64,000 nucleotides of DNA. Origin: Rotaria sp. Silwood1. Lineage: Eukaryota > Rotifera > Eurotatoria > Philodinida > Philodinidae. Position numbers and translations under genes: made by a program. The stretch lies in the NCBI GenBank assembly GCA_905250075.1, contig CAJNOP010000021.1:2319808-2383807 (forward strand), in the 5' to 3' direction. The notes under the pieces are model-generated. The model searched no databases and was not told the DNA's origin. It was given only the letters and a program-made list of their open reading frames with translations. Shown piece after piece: positions 48,216 to 63,884 of this stretch (positions within the stretch are counted from its first letter, which is position 1; each line of letters opens with the position of its first letter).

Positions 48216-51200
48216 ATGGCAACAACAAATAGAAATCTTAATAATGTTTATTCCAATGGATCAATGTCCAGTAATTTTAAAATAATTCACGATTGGTTTA
48301 CGTCACTTCAAGTATGTAGCTATTTGTAAAGAAATTTTTCTTGAGTCTTTAATGATGTTCTACCACGTTTCAGGTAATTTTCTCTTCCTCTATGGATAAA
48401 TGAGGTGCTAATGAAGCTAATATTTCAAAATTGCAAAGTGCTCTTTCGCCTGCTTCTCATGAATAGAGTTGCGTGTTAGTAGTCAAGAAGATACTATGTG
48501 TGATTTATAATCTTTCTCGATTTTCTGCTTCTGACAGCGTCGCTAAAGAAACGCAAGGAGAGAACATCTTTCTTTTCTTACCCTCCTTATTCCTACCCCT
48601 ACTCTATACTATGCGTGCATCTTTGTATATTAATCATGAAAAACGAGTAGTCTGAGAAGGCAACGGCGAGAGTTGATCTTTTCCTTCTTCTCCTCATCTT
48701 CCTTTTGTCTTTTGCTGAAGACACAAATCTTTTTTTTTCTAGCCTTACGCTTTTTTATTCTCCTAAGTAACAATTTTTTTTTCAATTTTGAAAAGCATAA
48801 GGATTCAGTGTAAGTGATGAGCAGTGCGTTTCCGAGCTACGACATTTATCATCACTTTTCTGTGCTTGATTACACATTTTAACTGATATCTTTGCATGAA
48901 CTATTCAAATCAAAAATGAAAGGACTGGTCACATTCGTCATCTTTTTGCTTGCTTTCATTCGTTCATTTATTAATTCATTCAAGTCCAAAGTAGCATAAT
49001 CCATATGTAATGTAGAAAAAAAGACAAGAGAGTAAAAAAAGAATGTACATTAAAGGAAAAACAAGACATCTTCCTCATCAGTCAAAAGATTAAAACGTGA
49101 ACGAGATAGACGTGCTGAGTTAGGCGACAAAGATTATGCTCGCGCGCACACATTGTTTCTGACAGGTGATGCTCACAGAAAGAATAAAGAAATGAAAGAA
49201 AGAAGTCTGTTCGCACGACTAGCTTTCACCTTCTTCATTTTTCTTTTTTCTTTTTTTTTACTCATCTCATCGTTTATATGTGTACGTGGTATCTCCATAT
49301 TTAAATAACGGGAATGCATCGGAAATCAAAAGAGAAGAAAAAAAGGAAAAAGAGGTGGAAAGCATTCTTCTTCTTCTTTTTTCTAGGATGAGAAAGTGCC
49401 ATCAACTTTGAACTACAATCCAAAGCTTAATGCTAAAATTCATTTAGCCATAACTGAAGAGCCTTCGGAAGTATGTATCAATAGCTATATGTGATATTAA
49501 TAATGTTGTATGCTTTTAGTATGTGTCACCAATTTGTGATCATCTTTTTTCACTCTATCATAATGTACAACATCGGCCATTCGTACTTCAATTTCTTCCG
49601 TCATTCGTCATAGCCTATTATGATGTTCTTTACGATCATCGTCATCTAGAATCAATTGATGATACAACTAAGGTAAAAACAGATAGAGTGCTATGATACT
49701 TGCTCATTATCATCGTTTATTCATCTAATGACTGGGTAACATACACACATCCTTTCCATCAGTATATATAAGAGAAGAACAGGAAGCCTTTTACACAAAT
49801 TGAGAGAGGAGAGAAAATGAGATAGAGAAAAACAGATAGAGTTTGTGTGAAAGTGCACGCCATACTTCTCTCGAGCAGACAGGCAAAGGCTTAAAGACCC
49901 TTTTTTTTCTTTTCCAGTGTTTCATTCTATAAAATATAAATCTGAAGCTAAAACGCCGATCTTGGGTGAAATTTCCGATCTTAAAATCTAATTAAAAAAG
50001 AATGTAGACATCGTTGTTTTAGCAATAATAAATCGTCGACGTAAGACATGATGAGAAGAAAAAAAGCATGAAGATTTCATCGTGCGATGATAATATGTTA
50101 AAAAGTCTTTTCATTAAGAGAACAATAAGGTAAAAGAGGAAATGAAAGAAACGAGAAAGATAGAGAGTCAAATTGGAAACATGTCAAACAAAGCTAATTT
50201 CGCTTTTCATCACCATCATGAACACACACACACAAGCTAAATTCATAATGCGTCTTTGCCTGGAGTCGACAGCCACAGCATCATTATCATCATCACCATT
50301 GTCGTTCCTTCTTTTTGACAGCATCCTAGCGTGAATAATCCGGCTGCAGCAGTAGAGATGAGCGGCTTTCTTTTCTTTCTTTTTCTTTTTTCTATTTTTT
50401 TCTCTTACCGCCTGATTATCGTTATTAAAAAAAAGAGAGAGTATAAGCATGTCGCTTCATCATTTTTTCTTCATCATTCGATGTGTCTTACTCTTTGCTT
50501 ATAGGATGTTTGTTCAACAATTGATACTTTCTTTGTCAGTCTTTACAATCTAGTAAGTATGATGATACATACGTAATTGATTTAAAAAAAAAGAACAAGA
50601 CATTGTCTAAACGGTAGTTAGCTATTGATAACAGTTGTCATACACTAATCTGTATCAGTAGCTCTACTACTGAATAGCCAACATAGGTCATCAACGACGA
50701 TCTACTAATCATAATAGTCTAACATGTTTTTCTAATAAAAATTGACATAAAACAGAAATATTCATTTTTTATTCTATGCTATAGAGTGTGACAGATGATG
50801 GAAATAATGAAAAAACTTTTGAATTTCGTAAGTATTCTATACAAAAAAAAAGATGAAGACAAAGTAGTTTTTTTTATCTATCATTGATCATATATTTTGC
50901 ATTACTTTCAATAGGTGTTCCAAATTTGGCTCTTCCATCTATTTATCATACACCGAATCCTGTAAGTCTTTCGGTTCATTCTGGCAAAGAAAAATCAATT
51001 TATACATATATATATATATAAAACTTAAATAATCTAATCTTTTATTTTCAGCAGACATAAAAATCAATTATCAATAGAGTTTTATGGGAGTGTCATCTTC
51101 AAAAAAAAAACCACAAAAAAGGAAACATTCTAATTGAAAAAAAGGAGCAAAAACAATATTCTAAAAACAAAAACAATAAATAATAAAAAAAACAAAAGAA

Positions 51201-53911
51201 AACTTTATTAATCAAAAAAGGAAAAATCAATGTATAATGATTGAACAATATACAAATAAATATTGAAGATGTTTTTTTTTGATAGAACCAAGAAAATGGA
51301 TTTTCTCACAAATAAAAAATGGAAATTAACGAGATAATATAAGAAATAGTATGTCTTACTAGAAAAGTAAAGTTTTTAACTTAATTAAACAAAGTATTTA
51401 ATAATTGATTAAATAAATATTAATGAAAAGAATATGTTCAATAATGCGTAATTAATAAATTAATATATAAATATATTGATTTGTTTCATATGCACATCAT
51501 GTACTAAGAGAGCTTTGTTCTTAACTATTCTCTTCTTTCAAAACAATAAAAACTTGTTGATCTCTGATAAGATATTTTATGAAACAGGTGTCGATCATCG
51601 GAAATTTTAATCAGAATGAAAGCTCAAGAAATTTGATATTATGGCTTTTTGTGACGCAACAGAAAGCTACAGTGAGATAGTCTACTTAACAGCTTCTAAT
51701 TGATATTTCCATTACAGTATTTAATATGGCCTATGATGATAGCTAAACTGTAATAAATAACATGAAGAAGTTTTTCATTACTATAGAAATGACTTCACAT
51801 GTTGTGCAGTATTTGAATCTCTGGAGATTGTAAAAGACTTTTTCTAGTTCTTTAATAATAACTAGTGTTTCAAAGACTTCTTTTTCGTGAAATTTCTAGT
51901 CAGATATTGAAACCTAATAAAACTCATAATTTCATCAAGAAAATGTCTAATAATAATTTTTTTTTGAAAATCCTATTAATCCAATTGGATTCTGCTTTGG
52001 ATTGAACATATATATATATATATGTATAAAATATGAAAAGTTTGACTTGATATTTTAATGTATACGAAATCAATAAATTTGTTTAATTTAGGACCATTAT
52101 GCTCCCACACCGCTCACTCAATATACGATATCGAAACATGAGCAAAAATGTGAAGTTATTCGTTTACAATCTTTTTCTCCACTTGATTCCGTCAATGGAA
52201 ATACAAGGTAAATTGCACTAATAGAAAACCGAATCTTTATTAGGATTACTATTTCAGCAGTTCAAAACTAATGATCAATTATCGAGGGTTTGTTTCTAGA
52301 GATAAATATATACATTTTTTTTTGACTGGTGGAAAAGAAAAAATTAATTATTTGCTATATATTTTGACATAGTTTTTTTTTCAATTAATTGCATGAGGTT
52401 TTAATTTTCTTATCTAGCGGTCATATGGAATGGAAAACAGGCTCAAGAAATCGTCATCATTTGTGTGTAGATCATGTGTGTTTGTCTTTAAAAAAAAAGA
52501 ACTCCTTTGACTAATGCTTCCTAACAGTTATTTCTTTTGTTAAACAGATTTACAATAATAAAAGTTTTGTTATAAAATGCTTTTTCTTTTTCAGAGAACA
52601 AATTCTCTGGTTTCTTCTTATTCAATATAGTACAAATATGTCTTCTATCGATAAATATTCTCGCCAATCATATATAAAAATGTCAAAAAAGTAAATACAA
52701 CATGATAATATTCATTTATATATCATTTTTTATATATTTATTATTAGATTGCTCGGCCAAGGTTTCTCATTTAATGGGGATCAATCATTAAAATCGAAAT
52801 CAATTCTACCACCAACTGGTCGTCGTATTCATGTATCCAGTCGAGTTATGTCAGAAATATTAGGAACATTATTTTATTTTAAGTAATAAAAATTTTTATT
52901 GAGGCAAAAAGAAAAAAAAAATTTTTAATTTTGTCTTAGATTTAATGAATCAGATAATGAAGCAGATGAATGTATGCGTTTATTAAAATATCGTGCAGAA
53001 TATGAAATGTATCCGGATGTTATATTAGTAAGTGTTACTGATATTTTTTTAAAAATTTTATTTCAATTCATTAGATGACTGAATCAATGGAATATTTACA
53101 TGAATTTGAAACTCAACGACCTGAACAACACGATACAATTGGTATTGAAATAGAATTACCACCAACGATGGACATAGTACGACAAAAACGAACGGCAACA
53201 ACAAGACGTTCAATTAAAAATCGTCAACGTTCAAATAAACAAAATGATACAACAGGTACATAAAAAACAAAATCAGAAGTTGTCTTTTTATATTTATACT
53301 ATTTAGAAAACTTCATAGTTTCATGTTTATAAAAAAAAAAAGATTTATAATTAGCTATTTTGCATCTTTATTTCGCTGCTATTTTGTCTTGTTTTACTTT
53401 TTATTATTTAGTTCTGAATGAAACTAATATCGATGATAATATGAATATTACACCATCATCACCATCACAACAGCCCAAACATAATATGGTTGATGAAAAT
53501 TCTCTAATACCTGAATATAAAAATTATTATGATAATGATAATAATCAATCATCACCAATAATTGATGAAGCACGATCAAATATTTCCTCATCAATTGGTC
53601 CAGCTACATCAACACCATCTCCATCATCAACACGGCATTATAAACCAGTATCATTAACATCAACGCAAACTTATTTTAAAAATGTTCAACAACAACAACA
53701 ACAACAAAGCGGTTCATCACCGATTTTACAACTCAAAGCTATGAAACATGATAATGATGGTCATAAAGATAAAGAATCAATATCAGTGTTAACATCATCA
53801 CATTCATCTAGCATGAAGCATGGAGGAAAAAAAGATGTTATAACAACAGTTAGATTTATTGGCGGTACATCACATGAAAACGAAACAAATATTGAAGAAA
53901 CATATCTTTAA
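48216..53911 (+). CDS. FAM126A: Hyccin / FAM126 family (PI4KA complex subunit), 12 exons, 528 aa
   Basis: Exons are 48216-48311, 49387-49470, 49520-49672, 50505-50552, 50785-50827, 50915-50961, 52092-52207, 52595-52690, 52748-52882, 52940-53027, 53075-53255 and 53412-53911 (1587 nt). Hyccin stabilises the PI4KIII-alpha/TTC7 complex that makes PI4P at the plasma membrane. Recognisable blocks are IHDWFTSLQ at the N-terminus, YVSPICDHLFSLYHN then FVLQFLPSFVIAYYDV, FVSLYNL, and VPNLALPSIYHTPNP (human TIPSLSKPSVYHEPS-like). Further on are REQILWFLLIQYS and GRRIHVSSRVMSEILGTLFY, then YRAEYEMYPDVIL. The C-terminal about 220 residues are disordered, Ser/Asn/Gln-rich, with a short poly-Gln. The length is near human FAM126A (521 aa). 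An alternative exon after exon 6 could end the protein early. Confidence 0.9.
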
Positions 53912-54483
53912 AAGTATTTTTTACTTATTTTGTGTGCATGATGATTATTTAAGGAAGCATTCGTTTCACTTTTGTTTGTCTTTCTTTTTATATTGCATTT
54001 GTTTTTCACAGATTAAAAAAGTATACGCATAATAAAAAAAAAACAAGTGAAAAGCTGTTTTTTTCGTCTTATTTTTATTTAGTTTAGACATAATAATCTG
54101 CTTCGTAGTTTAGTTAGATATTGTCTTGTCAATAATGCTGATTACCGCTTAATTTCTCATAAAGAAAGTCTTCGCATGAAATACATCATGAATTTTTATT
54201 CCCTTGTAGTCATTCAATTAAATCAAGAAACACATAAGTAAAAACCCATTAGTTCTATTGCCCCTTCCACCTCCTCCATATACTCAAGTTATGAAATACT
54301 TCTCGAAGAGAAAAAAAACAATTGATTACAATTTTCCTTTTATTTTTGACAAAAAATGAAAACACCTTGCAAATATTTTGAAAACAATGTACTCATTTTT
54401 CTTTTTCAATAACTGTCATTAGACATTGTTCTTCAGTAAAAACCAAATAGAACGAATAATCCTATGATGTGAACTATTTGTAG
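53912..54483. other. Spacer between hyccin and DYW-PPR gene
   Basis: The spacer is 572 bp with no gene. Hyccin's 3' UTR is expected here. AATAAAAAAAA near 54030 may be its polyadenylation signal. ATTTGTAG, acceptor-like, immediately precedes the next ATG. Confidence 0.45.
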
Positions 54484-57400
54484 ATGATGTTATTAAATGT
54501 CTTTTTCAAACGAACTTACCGTACAAATGTGAATACAATTCAATGGAATAAAACTATACGAAATCATCAATTAAATGGAAATTATCAACAAGCTTTAAAA
54601 TTATTTCAAATAGGTATTGAAAAAAAAACTTTTCAACCGAATTCTGTTACTTATTTAACAATGCTTGACATATGCAAAGAATTAAAATCTTTATCAACCT
54701 TACGTACAATTCATGATTTAATTGATTCATCAAAAAATCTTAACAACAACAATAATAATAATGATGATGATGATATTTATAATAATCCACGCATACGATC
54801 ATTATTAATGGACGCTTATATTAAATGTCAAGATCTTGATAGTGCTTGTCGTGTATTTCAATCTATGAATGAACGTAATATAATTGATTATTGTGGTTTA
54901 ATGACTGGTTTTAATAGTCAAGAACAGTATGAAAAAACTTATGAACTTTCAAAACGAATTCCATCATCAATAAAATATTCATCACCACTTCTTTGTACAC
55001 TTATATTACAAGCATGTAGTGAATTAAAACGATATGATGATGGTTGTAAAATTCATCAAAATGGAAAACATTTTCTTCCAAACAATAAAATGTTTATGAA
55101 TGAATTACTTAATTTTTATTTAAAATTTAATCAAGAAAAACAAGCATTAGATATTTTCGAAAAATATTTAAATCAACAAACAATTATTGATTATAGTTTA
55201 TTAATGAAATATTATAATTATCAATATCAATCACAAAAAACAATTGATTTATATCATCATTTGAAAAAAAATTCACATATTCAAATGGATCATATTATTT
55301 ATGTACTTGTTTTACAAGCAATAGCTAATGGATGTTGTTTACATACAAGTGAACAAATTCATGATCATATTAAAAAATTTGGTACAAATATTGATATTAA
55401 TAATGCACTTGTCAACATGTACGGTAATTGAAAATCTATTTAATTGTTATTTATTTAATATGATTGTTAGGATTGAGAAATTTCAAATTGTTTATTGGAA
55501 AAACAAACAATTGAATTAATAGATTTTGAGATTTACTATTCTTTTTGCCTGATGCACTGCTTCGTCTTAATAGATTCTGTTCTATCTATGTTACGGATTT
55601 ATTTATTCTCATCAAAAAGAAATATGTTATCCTGTCTCATGATAATTTGAAGAGAATGGATACTATTACAGAAGATACGTGCGACTGAGACACTCTCACG
55701 AATACATATCTCGTACAGAACATAAAACACGAATTTATAATTTGAATATATACTGAGAAAAATGTTCAGCTACTTTTATCATCTATTGAGGTTTCATGAG
55801 ATCCCAGCCTTGTAGTATTGTACTTCTTGTTTAGGGTCTGGCGTGATCGTGACTATATTTCAATCACGAAAATTTGTAGTAGTAAAAATAGACACATTCT
55901 ATATTTCTGTTAATTGACTAGATGTTCTACAACACAGATGACTTGGTTTTTTTTGCATAAATTCAGTATTTTCAACAACTTTTTTATGCAATAGTTGATG
56001 TACATAAATCACGCATAATGTAATAATAATTTATATTTTGAACAATAATAATACTAAAATAAAGTCAAACTTTACATGAACTATCCTTTTTGTTTTGTTT
56101 CGAGAGGTTCATATAAATATCTTTGTTGGAAATTAATCATATTAAATTTTTCTTTGCAAACATCTTTTCATTTGCAGATGAGTTATTCATTATTCGCTTG
56201 ACTAGATAAATTATGCAATTTAATAGTAAATTGATTTTGTTTTCGTTTCTTTCATTTTAATACATTCTCATCGATTTTACTCATAAAATCGATATATTGG
56301 ACCTTCGTCAATAATACTTATGATTTATACATAAAAATATGTTCTCACAAACTATAACAAATTTTCATGATTCATGGTCACAGTCACGGGATCTAACTAC
56401 CGTGACCGTGACTACAAAACTTGGTCACGCCAAGTACTACTTCAGTTCGATTTGATCATTTCATCCAACGCCCTTATTAAGAGAATTTCTCATTCAATTT
56501 ATGCTATAATCAATATATTGACCAACATTAAAACATGTTTAGATATTTTATCGATCAAAATTCTCTGAGTTTCCAAGATAGAATTAAGATGCTGTTGAAG
56601 TCTTTTTTATATGCTGTATTTTTACCGTATTTTTTAACAATATCATAGTTGCCTTTAGGAACACTAGGCATAGTGATCTTCGAATTTCGATTGAAAACTT
56701 TGTACAAAGACAGAACTCAATAAGAATAGTTTATTCTGAAAGTTTCAGGTTTGTTCACTGGGCCTATTCTGAGACAAAAATATCTGAATTAGCCATGGTA
56801 TTTGAGCAATGTGAAGAACATGCTTTTACCATAGCCATATTTTAAGATTGAAACAATTAAAACATCTGAAACTTTTACAATAAACTATTCACATTAAGGC
56901 CTGTCTCTATATAAGGTTTCAAATCAAAATTCACAACAGAATTTTCCTGATGTACCTGAGAGAAATGACGGCATGCTGCTAGAAAGTATAGTAAAGATAT
57001 AGTATCTTGGCAGTAATAAATTATAAACCCGAACTCTTTTCAAGGTACTCATAGCTGAATATAACTTATCCCTTTTCGGTCGGCTATTTGCTAAATGCCG
57101 TACCCCTATAGGGGAAAATGTTGCCAAATGGCAACATCCTGTCGGAAAGGGTTATATGATGCAAATAACCCTGATTACAAGCAAATTGCCACTTAGAAAC
57201 GTTTCTTCATTAGTATTTAACTTTTCTCCATTCATGGTACAAATCTAAAAATTTTCATTAGAATCGGCCATTCGATGTGAAACTGTACAGAAAACGGAAA
57301 GACTATTTATGACATATCAGTTTCCATTGATTGTCAATTTCCGTAGGTCTCGAATGCATTCTTCGTTGTTTTGAAGTTTGTAAACAAGGATAAGCTTTAC

Positions 57401-58281
57401 AGATAAAAACAAGAGTTTTATTTTTCTTTTAAGGTAAATTAGGTAATCTAGATCAAGCTGAAAAAATTTTTCACTCAATGTCTAAACATAATATTGTTTC
57501 GTACAATGTATTACTTACTCTATATGGTCTTTATCGTCAATCTGATAAAGCCTTAAATTGTTACAATCAAATGTATCAACAAGGTCATCGACCCGATGAT
57601 AAGACATATGTTATACTTCTTCATACACTAAGTCAAACACCAAATAAAATCAATGATGTAAAACGTATATTTTTCAATATTGACGAAAATAAACGTGGAC
57701 CTATGTTAACATCAGCAATGATTGCTACATTGATTCGAGCACAATTATTTGATGAAGTAAATGAACTATTAAAAAAATTACCTAAAGAAAATATACTGTT
57801 CTATGCAATAAAAGCAAATGTAAATGAAGCAATAGATAAATTTAATTATCCAATATTAGTAACAAATGAACAATTAGCATTATATGATTTATTAATGAGT
57901 AATATGTATACATATGGTGGTTTAAATGATCGATTAACAACAATCGATAAAATGTTATATGAAAATAATAAATTAAAAAATATGTTATCATATTCTTGGT
58001 TTGAAAAAACGAATGGAAAAATTGAATATTTCAAAAGTACAGGTTCACAATTAGAAAATTGTGAACATACAGAAAAACGAGCAATTGAAAATGCACTAGA
58101 AGAACAAAAACACTTGTCATTACCAATTCTTATTGGAAAAAATCATCGTATATGTAATGAATGTCATGAATATTTCAAAAAACTTTCTTTCTCTTCTGCT
58201 TCTAAAAAAAATATTTACTTACGTGATTCAACTCGTTTTCATTTATTTTCACGTGGCATATGTTCTTGTGAAGTTACTTGA
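54484..58281 (+). CDS. DYW-type pentatricopeptide repeat (PPR) protein, 2 exons, 595 aa
   Basis: Exons are 54484-55423 and 57434-58281 (1788 nt), separated by a 2,010-bp intron. The N-terminus MMLLNVFFKRTYRTNV is basic and hydrophobic, suiting an organelle presequence. Degenerate helical PPR units follow (for example YLTMLDICKELKSL, LLMDAYIKCQDLDSACRVF, YNVLLTLYGLYRQSDKAL). An E-like region and a PG-box-like YSWFEKTNGKIEYF lead into a DYW cytidine-deaminase-like domain. That domain has HTE (His about 525, Glu about 527), CNECH (Cys about 554 and 557), and FHLFSRGICSC with a second zinc-type set. In plants such proteins bind organellar RNA and deaminate C to U. The terminal DYW tripeptide itself is absent: the protein ends CSCEVT. 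The family is essentially a plant one, reported elsewhere only in scattered lineages including bdelloids, so horizontal transfer is likely. Predicted metal and catalytic residues are all present. Confidence 0.9.
55830..56445. repeat. Diverged inverted repeat inside the PPR intron
   Basis: The left segment TGGCGTGATCGTGAC at about 55840, followed by ATCACGAAAATTTGTAGTAG, is matched on the opposite strand by sequence near 56360-56440 (TGGCGTGACC..., then ATCATGAAAATTTGTTATAG). The right end also contains a local hairpin, GTCACAGTCACGG/CCGTGACCGTGAC. The arms are weak and gapped, so the boundaries are approximate. Confidence 0.45.
56690..56915. repeat. Second small inverted repeat inside the PPR intron
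   Basis: AATAGTTTATTCTGAAAGTTTCAG at 56726 is mirrored by CTGAAACTTTTACAATAAACTATT at 56866. CCATGGTATTTGAG faces TTTTACCATAGCC near the centre. The arms are imperfect, about 90 bp each. A separate compact palindromic patch (CCCTTTTCGG...TCGGAAAGGG, containing GTTGCCAAATGGCAAC) lies at 57068-57153. Confidence 0.55.
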
Positions 58282-58424
58282 GATTTTTTTTCGTCTCTGT
58301 CATAATGATTGTAGTTTAATGATTAGAAAAAAGACATATTTGTACATAAAAGAAGGTAGTGGTTATGTTCTGAACATTTGTTTTAGATTTATATGAATAA
58401 GAGATAACTAAGTATAATAACAAT
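58282..58424 (+). promoter_or_regulatory. Short PPR-AKT spacer with acceptor-like site
   Basis: Only 143 bp separate the PPR stop from the AKT ATG on the same strand. TTTGTTTTAG (AG at 58385-58386) lies 38 bases before the ATG, and no AATAAA is visible. It is compatible with trans-splicing or with a cis-spliced 5' UTR. Confidence 0.4.
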
Positions 58425-61738
<3,314 letters not shown>

Positions 61739-62519
61739 AATGATCACTTGAGTATGTCAGATTTTCTATTGTATTTATTATTAAAAAAAAACACCAATAA
61801 CCAAACTAGTTTTTCTATCAATAATGTCTCAACTTATTATTTTTGTTTATTTCAAAATTTAGTCCTGGTTTCGTTTGTCAATGAAATATATATATATATA
61901 TATGAGAAGATTTGTTTTCTATTATTAACTATTATGTGTATTGTCATTAATGTTTTTCTCATGTAGATAAATTCTAATATTAATAAACAAAGATCATTAC
62001 ATAATAATAAAGTAATAATGGATAGAACATAATGTATAGCCATGTTTGACATATCATATTTTCATTGCTCGATACAAAACAAAGTATGAAAAGCTCTACT
62101 AAGCATAATGAAAAACTTATTGAATATACGCAAGTGTTTTTCAACCAAATATTAACGTTGAAAATTTAATCATTTATTTTCGTTAAACGATCAATTCGCT
62201 TTTATTCTATGTCATTGATTGAATACAATTCTATTCGCTGACAATAATTACTTTTCATTTAACTGTATTTATATGTCCGTTAATAGGAAGTTGGTGCGCA
62301 ATGGTGCATAAACCAAAAGACTAAATATTCAAAGAGAACTATGATATGATGAAGCCATTTGAAAAACAACCTCATGTCTCCACTTATATTTGAACTCGAC
62401 AAAATATTCTCCGATGAAAATTATAGTAAAGTTGTTCTTTGAGATATGTAATCTGCGTATTTTTTATTTCAATTCGATAAAAAAACAGAAAAAAGCAATC
62501 ATTAAAATATGTTTAATGT
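61739..62519. other. Convergent intergenic stretch
   Basis: 3' flanks of AKT (+) and the dioxygenase-like gene (-). It contains an (AT)n run at about 61888-61903. No gene was supported. Confidence 0.45.
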
Positions 62520-63186
62520 TTAAATTCGATGAGGTGGTATTGGGGCAGTATCAGTCAATTGATCTCCTAGAAATATAACAAGATGAATAGACAAATTTTT
62601 AATATATAATTAATATTTACCATCGAGTGGTAAAAGTGCTTTAATCCAAAATGCATTGAGAAGATGATCAATTTTCGGACGACCCGAATTGGGATGAACA
62701 AGAACTGTCAGATTGCCGTGATACATTGAAATAAATGATACAGCTTGAGTAAATTGTTCAAGTGGTAAATAAATACCCCATGAACCAATTGGATGTGGTC
62801 TAAATGAAAAAAATATATGAATAATTATTTTTAAAATATGAGATCTATGTTATATACCCAATTGGTCCCATGTTTAATTCCCAATGACAAATTTTTGGAC
62901 ACCATGTTTCACAAACATCATTACAATCATCAACATTAAATTCATTAAGAAAACGATTTCGTAATAGAGTTGCTTCATTTGTTTGATTTTCATTATTTTG
63001 TAAGAAGTATACATGAATATGATATGAATAATAGGTTATATTATCATTGATCTTTGTATCTTGCAATTCAAAATTGACTCGAGAAATGAACAAATTATCT
63101 ATATCATTCTGTCGAATGACATGTCCGTTTGCAAATAAATTAATAGTACAACAAAGAAATACGATAAAACTTAATTTGTTTAACAT
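62520..63186 (-). CDS. Secreted DOPA 4,5-dioxygenase-like protein, 3 exons, 184 aa
   Basis: Minus-strand exons are 63186-62858, 62799-62621 and 62566-62520 (555 nt). The pattern is that of the DOPA 4,5-dioxygenase-like family (extradiol aromatic ring cleavage in fungi and bacteria). It comprises YHIHVYF (His about 56 and 58), a short insert with several Cys, NMGPIGPHPIGSWGIYLP, SFISMYHGNLTVLVHPNSG and DHLLNAFWIKALLPLDG. The first 20 residues (MLNKLSFIVFLCCTINLFAN) form a clear signal peptide. That, with the extra cysteines in DDCNDVCETWCPKICHW, suggests an extracellular, disulfide-stabilised form. Conserved His residues in HIHVYF, PHP and LVHP are candidate metal ligands. Substrate unknown. 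Bacterial and fungal members are usually 110-130 aa and cytoplasmic; here the extra length is the leader and insert. Confidence 0.82.
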
Positions 63187-63578
63187 CTTTTACTTTTCTT
63201 TATAGAAGTTAAAATAGAGAATAATAACTCAAAGTTTTTTACTTATAAATATAAATTACTCATGTGACATATCACAAATATTGCAAGTTTAGTATGACAG
63301 AAGCAAAGATAAAAATAATGGACTTTCTTTAAAAAAGATAATTGTCGTAAGAGAGTAGTCGGTACGATTGTAATAACTCCTCCTCTCATTTAGCCAACAA
63401 TGAAGAGTAAAAATATATTGAAAAAAAAAATTAACCGTGCTCTTTTCTAGAGTATTAGAACGAAGCACAATTTTATTTATGAAGATGAACAGAAAACATG
63501 GCAAAAGTTCTCTTTATTGTAGATAATCAAGATCTTGTATAATGTTAAATATATGTTGAGACTATTCAATAGAAACTA
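63187..63578. other. Intergenic stretch
   Basis: Upstream of the dioxygenase-like gene and downstream of the right-edge gene. No feature was supported. Confidence 0.4.
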
Positions 63579-63884
63579 TTAAACACCTGTTTGAACAACT
63601 CGATTATCCAAAACACTATTAATCATTGTCGAAGAAGTATTGTTGGAAGAATTTAATCCATGTACAGGTGAAAAAAGTTTATTCGTCAGCTGTTGTTTAT
63701 TACTGTTCTTGATTGAATTATAACAATAATGTATGTCGTCATCTTCACTTTCTAATCCTGATAAATCAAATTCAGTTGTTACATACGGGAAATTTTTAAA
63801 ACCAGGTTGATTAGGTTTTTTTATGGTACCATCCGTTTCGTGCTGTTTTGTCCAATGAGTACAACCCATATGTTGTGTTAACAG
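63579..63884 (-). CDS. 3'-terminal exon of an unidentified gene (partial)
   Basis: The minus-strand exon opens after the acceptor ATTACAG (AG at 63885-63886) with LLTQHMGCTHWTKQHETDG and runs 101 residues to a TGA-to-TAA-type stop at 63579-63581. The protein is polar, with an acidic patch GLESEDDDIHYCY, and ends DNRVVQTGV. An ATG at 63869 exists, but the strong acceptor 15 bases upstream suggests an internal join. Farther upstream, at about 63945-63999, a frame reading DLTLSLHERELN looks coding. The linking donor is unclear, so I do not join it. I do not recognise the family. The gene continues past the right edge of the window. Confidence 0.55.
   Translation of the reverse strand: MLTQHMGCTHWTKQHETDGTIKKPNQPGFKNFPYVTTEFDLSGLESEDDDIHYCYNSIKNSNKQQLTNKLFSPVHGLNSSNNTSSTMINSVLDNRVVQTGV

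Noticed and set aside
52417..52490. Extra hyccin exon beginning after TTATCTAG
   Set aside because: Not needed for the frame, no match to the family, and exon 7 to exon 8 joins directly in phase.
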